A DNA stretch of 64,000 nucleotides. Origin: Candidatus Magnetocorallium paracelense (GTDB lineage: Bacteria; Nitrospirota; Thermodesulfovibrionia; Thermodesulfovibrionales; Magnetobacteriaceae). Where the stretch lies: positions 186,001 to 250,000 of the forward strand of contig JAREWP010000033.1 in the NCBI GenBank assembly GCA_029001845.1, given 5' to 3'. Shown here in pieces: positions 58,642-64,000 of the stretch (position 1 is the stretch's first letter; the number at the start of each line of letters is the position of its first letter). The position numbers and the translations under genes were made by a program. The notes below the pieces were generated by a model that saw only the letters and a program-made list of their open reading frames with translations, made no database searches and was not told the origin of the DNA.

Positions 58642-59012
58642 GGAGATTTATTGTGAATGTTTGTATTGAAAGTCGGAAGCATTGTTTTAAAACTCTGCGA
58701 GTTTTACAGGGGAAGGTTTGCCGATTTGTCCCGGTTTCATGATCTTTTTATAATATTTGTCTTGTAAAAAAAACTGCCCCACCTTTTCAGGTTAATTTCG
58801 ATAGCCACCGAGAATTGCTGCTCAATTACCGGAGTGTTAGCATTTTCGGAGTGTATATTGTATAATGGTAGGTTCTTTAGATATCTGCTCCTCATTGAGT
58901 GGAATGGAAGTAGGGGAGAAGCTGCTTAATTAAATAAATACTGTACAACTCGAGTTTGTATAAACACTGCCAAGTTCATTCGTGGTTGCAATCATATTCC
59001 AGGAGGATCGTT

Positions 59013-60602
59013 TTGAAATCATCGGAGTTTAACAATAAAGAGATAATCGCAGCAATCGAGAAAAGAAAGCTCTGGCCCTATAAGGAGGCTGTAAAGGTTT
59101 TGAGAAGACATAGGTATGACAGGAATCATACATACACTTTTGAAACCGGCTTCGGCCCATCGGGCTTTCCCCATATAGGAACATTCGGAGAAGTTGTGAG
59201 GACAGAGTTCATTATTAACGCCATTAAGGAGTTTGGTTTCAATACCAGACTGATTGCGTTTTCCGACGATCTTGACGGATTGCGTAAAGTTCCGGAGGGC
59301 ATGCCCCGGTGGTTGACGGAGTATCTTGGCAAACCGGTTTCGTCCATACCCGATCCCTACGGTGACTGCTGCGCTTCTTTTTCCGATCATATGAATAAAA
59401 AACTAAGGGAAATGCTGGACTGGATGGATATATCGTACACATTTAAATCTTCGAAGGAGACATATGGAAGCGGCGAGTTCGATGATGCGCTGAAAATATT
59501 GCTGGCCAACTTTGAAACCCTTGAAGGAATCATAGCGCCTACTTTATCCGATGACACCCTTCGCAACTGGCATCCTTTTTTTCCCATTTGTCAGGAGTGC
59601 GGTAAGGTGTTGACAACAATTGTAGATGAAGTCAATATAGAGGACTTTACAGTTCGCTTCAGGTGCTCGAAAACCCATGGCGAAATCGAAGGGTGCGGGT
59701 ACGAAGGCGTTCAGAGCGCTTTAAAGGGCCATGGTAAAATGACATGGAGAGTAGACTGGCCAATGAGGTGGTATGCACTTGGAGTAGATTACGAGTTGTA
59801 CGGCAAGGATCTGATCGAGTCGTTTAAAATCGGCAAAAAAATTATGAACAGGATATATAAGACCAAAGAGACGGAAAATATGTTCTACGAGATGTTTCTC
59901 GACGACAGCGGGGCTAAGATATCGAAATCCAAAGGAAAGGGGCTCACTGTCGACGATTGGCTTACCTACGGAACGGTGGAGTCTATATATCTTTTAATGT
60001 ACAGAAAACCGAGACAGGCCAAGGAGCTGTCTTTCAGGATTATACCCAATTATGTAGATGACGTTGTATCACTCTCCACTGCCTGGCATTCATCTCCGAG
60101 AGCAGAGGAGCATGACTTTAACTTTGTCGCGGATTTCAAAGCGGAAGAGAAGAAATTTCCTAAAATCAGCTATATGTTGATCTGCAATCTTATGACAGCC
60201 CTTAAGTCCACGGAGAAAGATTTCATCAAAAGTTATCTGGCTAAGCAGAAGGATTTAACCGAAGAGGACCTGAATTCAGTTTTTTTTAACGAGCTTATCG
60301 CGAAGTCTGCTAAGTATTATGATGATTTTCTCATAGCAGGGAAGCCGGATTTGATTTTAACTGAAGAAGAGGTCGAGTTGCTCGGCAGGTTCAGGGAATT
60401 ATTACAGACTGAATTGACGGCCGAGGAGCTTCATAATCAGGTGTATGAAATAGCAAGGGAAAGTGATGTCAAACCGCAGTTTCTCTTTAAAATAATCTAC
60501 CAGGTGCTTATAGGTCAGGACAGAGGGCCGAGGCTGGGGAGTTTCGTTAAAATGATCGGCCAGAAAAAGACTATTGAGCTTATCGACAGCGCGATCAAAT
60601 AG
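59013..60602 (+). CDS. lysK: Lysyl-tRNA synthetase, class I
   Basis: 529 residues from the TTG at 59013, chosen because AGGAGG (59001-59006) is six bases upstream; a longer frame to 58956 lacks such a signal. Class I signature sequences: GPSGFPHIGTFGEV (HIGH-type) and KISKSKGKG (KMSKS), with a cysteine pair CQECGKVL. It charges tRNA-Lys. The class I form is less usual in bacteria than class II (it is found in archaea, spirochaetes and some proteobacteria). First of three plus-strand genes with def and rsmG. Confidence 0.93.
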   Translation: MKSSEFNNKEIIAAIEKRKLWPYKEAVKVLRRHRYDRNHTYTFETGFGPSGFPHIGTFGEVVRTEFIINAIKEFGFNTRLIAFSDDLDGLRKVPEGMPRWLTEYLGKPVSSIPDPYGDCCASFSDHMNKKLREMLDWMDISYTFKSSKETYGSGEFDDALKILLANFETLEGIIAPTLSDDTLRNWHPFFPICQECGKVLTTIVDEVNIEDFTVRFRCSKTHGEIEGCGYEGVQSALKGHGKMTWRVDWPMRWYALGVDYELYGKDLIESFKIGKKIMNRIYKTKETENMFYEMFLDDSGAKISKSKGKGLTVDDWLTYGTVESIYLLMYRKPRQAKELSFRIIPNYVDDVVSLSTAWHSSPRAEEHDFNFVADFKAEEKKFPKISYMLICNLMTALKSTEKDFIKSYLAKQKDLTEEDLNSVFFNELIAKSAKYYDDFLIAGKPDLILTEEEVELLGRFRELLQTELTAEELHNQVYEIARESDVKPQFLFKIIYQVLIGQDRGPRLGSFVKMIGQKKTIELIDSAIK

Positions 60603-60613
60603 AATAATCGATC

Positions 60614-61147
60614 ATGAGTGAAAAACCTGAAATATTACAGCTAGGAAATCCTCTTTTATACGAAAAGTCCAAGCCTGTCGAAGCGATTCAGAGCAGAGAG
60701 GCTTTATCTTTGATGGAGCTGCTGGCTTCTGTCTGCTCCGAGTCAAGAGGGGTAGGGCTGGCTGCGCCTCAAATAGGCTTGTCTAAACGAATGTTTATTG
60801 TGTCTTCCAAGCCGAATGCACGCTATCCCTCTGCTCCTTATCTGGAATCGGAGGTCATGATCAATCCTGTTATTACTGCTCGATCGGATGAGATGGAAAG
60901 GGGCTGGGAAGGATGTCTCAGCATTCCCGGTATCAGAGGCGCTGTGCCAAGGCATGCATGGATCAATATCGACTATTATAATAAAAAGGGGTCTTTTGTA
61001 TCACAGAGATTTAACGGATTTGTAGCAAGAATTATTCAGCATGAATATGACCACCTGGATGGACTCGTCTATTTGGATCGCATTGGAAATACAAGGGATA
61101 TAATTACAGAGAAGGAATATTATAAGATTGTTTTTAATAGCGGATAG
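60614..61147 (+). CDS. def: Peptide deformylase
   Basis: 177 residues. The three conserved motifs are present: GVGLAAPQ (46-53), EGCLSIPG with the metal-binding cysteine, and HEYDH with the metal-binding histidines and catalytic Glu. It removes the formyl group from nascent N-terminal methionine. 11 bases after lysK; an operon. Confidence 0.95.
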   Translation: MSEKPEILQLGNPLLYEKSKPVEAIQSREALSLMELLASVCSESRGVGLAAPQIGLSKRMFIVSSKPNARYPSAPYLESEVMINPVITARSDEMERGWEGCLSIPGIRGAVPRHAWINIDYYNKKGSFVSQRFNGFVARIIQHEYDHLDGLVYLDRIGNTRDIITEKEYYKIVFNSG

Positions 61148-61160
61148 TAGACGTTAAGAG

Positions 61161-61820
61161 GTGAAAAGCAATGACGAGCTGTTAAGGCAGGGACTCTCAT
61201 CGCTCTCTTTGCCCTGTTCAGAGGAGATTATCGAACGTTTTCTCCTTTACCTACATGAACTGCAAAAGTGGTCTCGCGTACACAACCTCACATCCATAAA
61301 GGAGCCGTCAGAGATTATAAGAAAGCACTTTTTCGATTCTCTGTTGTTTCTTCAAACCATTCCCCTTAACGCCTGTCATATCCTGGACATTGGCAGCGGC
61401 GCCGGTTTCCCCGGTTTACCTGTTAAAATTATCAGGCCAGATTTGAAGGTGACTCTCGTTGAGCCGAGACGGAAAAAAGCTTCTTTTCTCAGATATATAA
61501 CGAATAAACTGAAACCCACTTTAAGCGACGTTATTGTCGTGGAAGAGAGAGTTGAAAATTTAAAAGAGCGCATATCAGGCGTTCTGTATGACGCCGCAGT
61601 GGTAAGGGCGCTTTTTTCTGTAAAAGAGTTTATTAGTAGTGTCTCTTCCTGTGTGAAACCGGGAGGCATTATGGCGATGAGTAAGGTGCGGCATGTAGAA
61701 AGAGAACTGTCGTACCTTAATGAGTCGGAAAGAGCGGCAGTTACCGTTACATCAACCAAGATTCCGGGTACGGATATGAAACGGTATTTGGTGGTTATCA
61801 GGAAAGGAATAGAATACTGA
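61161..61820 (+). CDS. rsmG: 16S rRNA (guanine527-N7)-methyltransferase RsmG
   Basis: 219 residues from a GTG start 13 bases after def. SAM motif LDIGSGAGFPGLP, upstream RVHNLTSIKEPSEIIRKHF (NLT-x-I motif), and LVEPRRKKASFL. It methylates G527 of 16S rRNA. Third gene of the lysK-def-rsmG set, all in translation. Confidence 0.94.
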   Translation: MKSNDELLRQGLSSLSLPCSEEIIERFLLYLHELQKWSRVHNLTSIKEPSEIIRKHFFDSLLFLQTIPLNACHILDIGSGAGFPGLPVKIIRPDLKVTLVEPRRKKASFLRYITNKLKPTLSDVIVVEERVENLKERISGVLYDAAVVRALFSVKEFISSVSSCVKPGGIMAMSKVRHVERELSYLNESERAAVTVTSTKIPGTDMKRYLVVIRKGIEY

Positions 61821-62018
61821 ATTGGGGTAGTCACGATTTGGGTGTGAAAAATACACAAGCAAATTCCAGTTTAAAAATGTAAGCATGGGCAGGAAGGATT
61901 CTCAGAGAAAATAAGAATAATTTTTCGTAAAGATCATTTCTGAAGGTAGTCGGAGCCGGGTGTGTGACAAAATTTATCACTTCCAGATTTTTAAAATGGT
62001 TATATGTTATCCTGATCA

Positions 62019-62516
62019 ATGCATATCAAGAAGCATATAAGCTTTGGAAGTCTGAGAGCAAAGCTGTCTCAGAGATTTTTGGAGATATCTGATTGGCGAA
62101 AGAGCGAGAGCGTGAAATATGATATCCATGATGTATTAATGAGCGGCTTTGCGATGATGTATTTTCAGGATCCGTCGATATTGGAATTTCAGAAGAGATT
62201 TCAGGATGGAATTCAATGAAACAATCTTACCACCCTGTTTGGAGTAAAGGATATCCCTAAAGATAGCCAGATGAGGGATATAATAGATGAGATAGACAGC
62301 AGGGAGCTTGAGGGGTTGTTTGGAGAGTTCTTCAAGCCCCTTCAGAGGGGAAAGTACCTTGAGATGTACCATGTATTGGGCGGTAAATATGTAATAAGTA
62401 TAGACGGAACAGGTTATTTTGGTTCTGACAAGATACATTGTCCGGGTTGTTTAACGAAGACAACGAAGAAAGGGAAAGTAAGATATGGTTCGAACCTGGC
62501 GCTGGTTCATTGTTGA
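62019..62516 (+). pseudogene. Transposase N-terminal part with an in-frame stop codon
   Basis: HISFGSLRAKLSQRFLEI...DWRKSE...DVLMSGFAMMYFQDPS...FGVKDIPKDSQMRDI...GKYLEMYHVLGG...SIDGTGYFGS and CPGCLTK match the N-terminal ~165 residues of the same IS family as the 58411 fragment. A TGA at 62217-62219 interrupts the frame, which then continues unshifted. The frame ends at 62514, where homology to the full transposase breaks off, so the 3' part is missing. No terminal inverted repeats were identified. Confidence 0.72.
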
Positions 62517-62890
62517 GAGGGAGCGAGTAGAGCAAGCCCTCCCGGATAAGGAATAGTCAACTGTCCGGTAGTATACAATCCTACAAATAGGACGATATAC
62601 GAGTCTATCGAGGTGAAGGGTGTAGGCCCTGAATCTGCCCCACAGCTCCGAGAAACTTATATTTTGGGAGAGAGCCGATCCTTTCATATCAGGCGCAGGC
62701 AACACGGTGGGCGCGCTATAAAGACGAGTGTTCACTGCCCCCCGGGGTCTCAGACAGCATCGAGTAAGACAACGACAACGAAGTAACCGGGCAAGCATCG
62801 GAAAGGCCCAAAGGTTTTTGGCGAAACTTCCCGGATCGATGGGATAGTAGCCGAGTATGATTATCCGACGTAAAAGGAGGAGATCAAATT
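62517..62890. ncRNA. Structured noncoding stretch, possibly 5' part of a group II intron
   Basis: 374 bases with no real coding frame, GC-richer than its surroundings and full of paired-looking G/C blocks (GAGGTGAAGGGTGTAGGCCC, CCCCGGGGTCTCAGACAGC). It ends in GTAAAAGGAGGAGATC, which resembles a ribosome-binding site without its gene. It begins exactly where the transposase homology stops. That placement and texture fit a group II intron whose reverse transcriptase and 3' domains were deleted. I cannot fold it, and the 5' GUGYG consensus is not seen, so the call is tentative. Confidence 0.3.
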
Positions 62891-62915
62891 ATATACCTGC
62901 GATACCAGTACATAC

Positions 62916-64000
62916 CTAAAATCTTGCAACCCAAAACCGAGTGGAGGTGTCAAGAATATTCAATATAGCAGTAGGGTAGAAGCCGCCTATGATAATCAGG
63001 ACTGCGAATATGAATATGATGATATACTCACCTTTGCGTAAATCGATACTCTCCGCCACTACGGGGTTCGTGAGTGGTCCCATGAAACACTTTCTGTATA
63101 TCGTTACAAAATAGGCGGTCCCTAAAATGACCGTGGACAGAGCAGCCAGACCGGCGCCTGTATGATTATTTATAACGCTGAAGAGCAGTAAAAATTCAGC
63201 GGGGAAACCGCTTGTTCCCGGTATTCCCATGCTCGCCAGTCCGAAAAGAAGGAACATAGCGGACAATAAAGGCATTTTCTTTGCAACGCCGCCAAGGGAA
63301 AGAACATCTGTCGAGCCTGTACGCTGATGAAGAAAACCGGTTAACAGAAATAGTCCGCCTGCTACGACCACAAAGTTGAGTAATTGAAAAACTGCGCCCT
63401 GAAGTCCCTCCAGGCTCAATGTTGCAATTCCCAAAACCACAAGCCCCACATGGCTGATTCCGGAGAAGGCCAGCATTTGTCTTAAATTGGTCTGAGCCAG
63501 GGCGGCAATGGCGCCATAGAGAACTCCCGTTAAGCCTAATATTACCAAAAGCCACTGTAATTCGTTCGCCGCATTCGGTGCAAGGGGTAAAACGAAACGA
63601 ATCAGACCGTATACCCCAAGCTTCAAGCCGACAATAGTGGCGGCTACAGGAACGCAGCCTTCCAAAGTGATAACCGGCATCCAGGTATGTAAGGGCACGA
63701 CAGGCGTCTTTACTGCAAAACCAAGGAGGAGCAAAACAAATATCAATGTTTCCGTTTTATGATTTACAGGCGTATTAAACCAGGTCAGATAATCGAAAGT
63801 GAGGCCTTCCGGGAAATTTCCGGTATAGGCCGCATGATTGAGGGCAAGTAAAACGAAGCCGAACAAAAGAGGTACTCCGCCCACCATCATGAAGAGAGTG
63901 TATTTGACTGCCCCGTAACGACGGTTGGGGCCTGTTCCCCAAAGACTGTTCAGGAGAAAGAGAGGCAGAAGAATAAGCTCCCAGAAAAGGAAGAAAAGAA
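62916..64000 (-). CDS. nuoM: NADH-quinone oxidoreductase subunit M-like protein (5' end beyond window)
   Basis: The frame is open to the right edge, so about 360 C-terminal residues are seen; the apparent Met at 63890 is internal. FWELILLPLF near the edge corresponds to the conserved FFE/FWE glutamate segment of NuoM, and GFAVKTPVVPLHTWMPV carries the conserved lysine of the proton-channel helix. About ten TM segments are visible. It is an inner-membrane proton-pumping subunit of complex I or a related Na+/H+ antiporter-like complex. Divergence in ITLEGCVPVAATIVG suggests a non-canonical complex. Other nuo genes must lie outside the window. Confidence 0.85.
   Translation of the reverse strand, partial: LFFLFWELILLPLFLLNSLWGTGPNRRYGAVKYTLFMMVGGVPLLFGFVLLALNHAAYTGNFPEGLTFDYLTWFNTPVNHKTETLIFVLLLLGFAVKTPVVPLHTWMPVITLEGCVPVAATIVGLKLGVYGLIRFVLPLAPNAANELQWLLVILGLTGVLYGAIAALAQTNLRQMLAFSGISHVGLVVLGIATLSLEGLQGAVFQLLNFVVVAGGLFLLTGFLHQRTGSTDVLSLGGVAKKMPLLSAMFLLFGLASMGIPGTSGFPAEFLLLFSVINNHTGAGLAALSTVILGTAYFVTIYRKCFMGPLTNPVVAESIDLRKGEYIIIFIFAVLIIIGGFYPTAILNILDTSTRFWVARF

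Noticed and set aside
62484-62512. tRNA T-loop-like GGTTCGAACC
   Set aside because: It is inside the transposase reading frame, and no acceptor or anticodon stems could be matched around it.

Overview
The window looks like part of a chromosome from a diderm, probably anaerobic or microaerophilic bacterium of the Desulfobacterota/Nitrospirota type. This placement is an inference and is only moderately secure. It rests on lipoproteins and a TonB protein, a class I lysyl-tRNA synthetase, anaerobic cobalamin synthesis (CbiE), an FdhD, a UbiD decarboxylase, a MamK-like actin, many c-di-GMP proteins, AT-rich DNA and an unusually dense load of short palindromic interspersed repeats. No tRNA, rRNA or CRISPR array was recognised.

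Layout. 0-16 kb: a YeeE/YedE sulphur-transport pair cut by the left edge, cbiE, a DUF1648 membrane protein, a PAS-GAF histidine kinase, an Hsp20 remnant, a membrane diguanylate cyclase, then housekeeping genes (rfbB, a Crp/Fnr regulator, pyrD, an orphan fumarase alpha subunit, hemL). 16-17.6 kb: an SthA-type transhydrogenase.

17.9-26.2 kb, the most striking region: five genes on one strand encode (1) a periplasmic-binding-protein domain fused to a pentameric ligand-gated ion channel; (2) a two-TM, chemoreceptor-like coiled-coil protein with a degenerate signalling tip; (3) a NaChBac-type voltage-gated channel with selectivity filter TLEDWTD and a C-terminal PilZ domain; (4) a class III nucleotide cyclase whose N-terminus is a voltage-sensor-like S1-S4 bundle; (5) a cyclic-nucleotide-binding protein with an HTH-like segment and a FliG-C-like domain. 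Read together, this suggests a bacterial excitable signalling relay: ligand, then ion flux or membrane potential, then cyclic nucleotide (and possibly c-di-GMP), then a motor-like or scaffold output. I do not know of a described system with this composition.

26-45 kb: a radical SAM/B12-type protein, a geranylgeranyl-reductase-like enzyme, a TonB protein, fdhD, HU, tpx, a VWA protein, a ubiD/lipoprotein/radical SAM/trmJ/L,D-transpeptidase operon facing a Braun-lipoprotein-like gene, a two-domain glycosyltransferase, and a di-iron-MBL diguanylate cyclase following a Sua5-like gene. 45-57 kb: lexA with a clear promoter/operator, a CheW with a coiled-coil tail next to a MamK-like actin, a divergent GH77 amylomaltase, an enoate-reductase-type flavoprotein, an alpha/beta hydrolase and an FHA-GAF-HD-GYP protein. 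57-62.9 kb: an internally deleted AAA/PD-(D/E)XK protein, transposase fragments, lysK-def-rsmG and a structured noncoding stretch. 62.9-64 kb: a NuoM-like subunit cut by the right edge.

Repeats. Four copies of a 122-bp palindromic element, two in each orientation, lie at 1.2, 26.3, 45.4 and 48.7 kb. At least four other palindromic families are scattered between genes. One element supplies the stop codon of cbiE.
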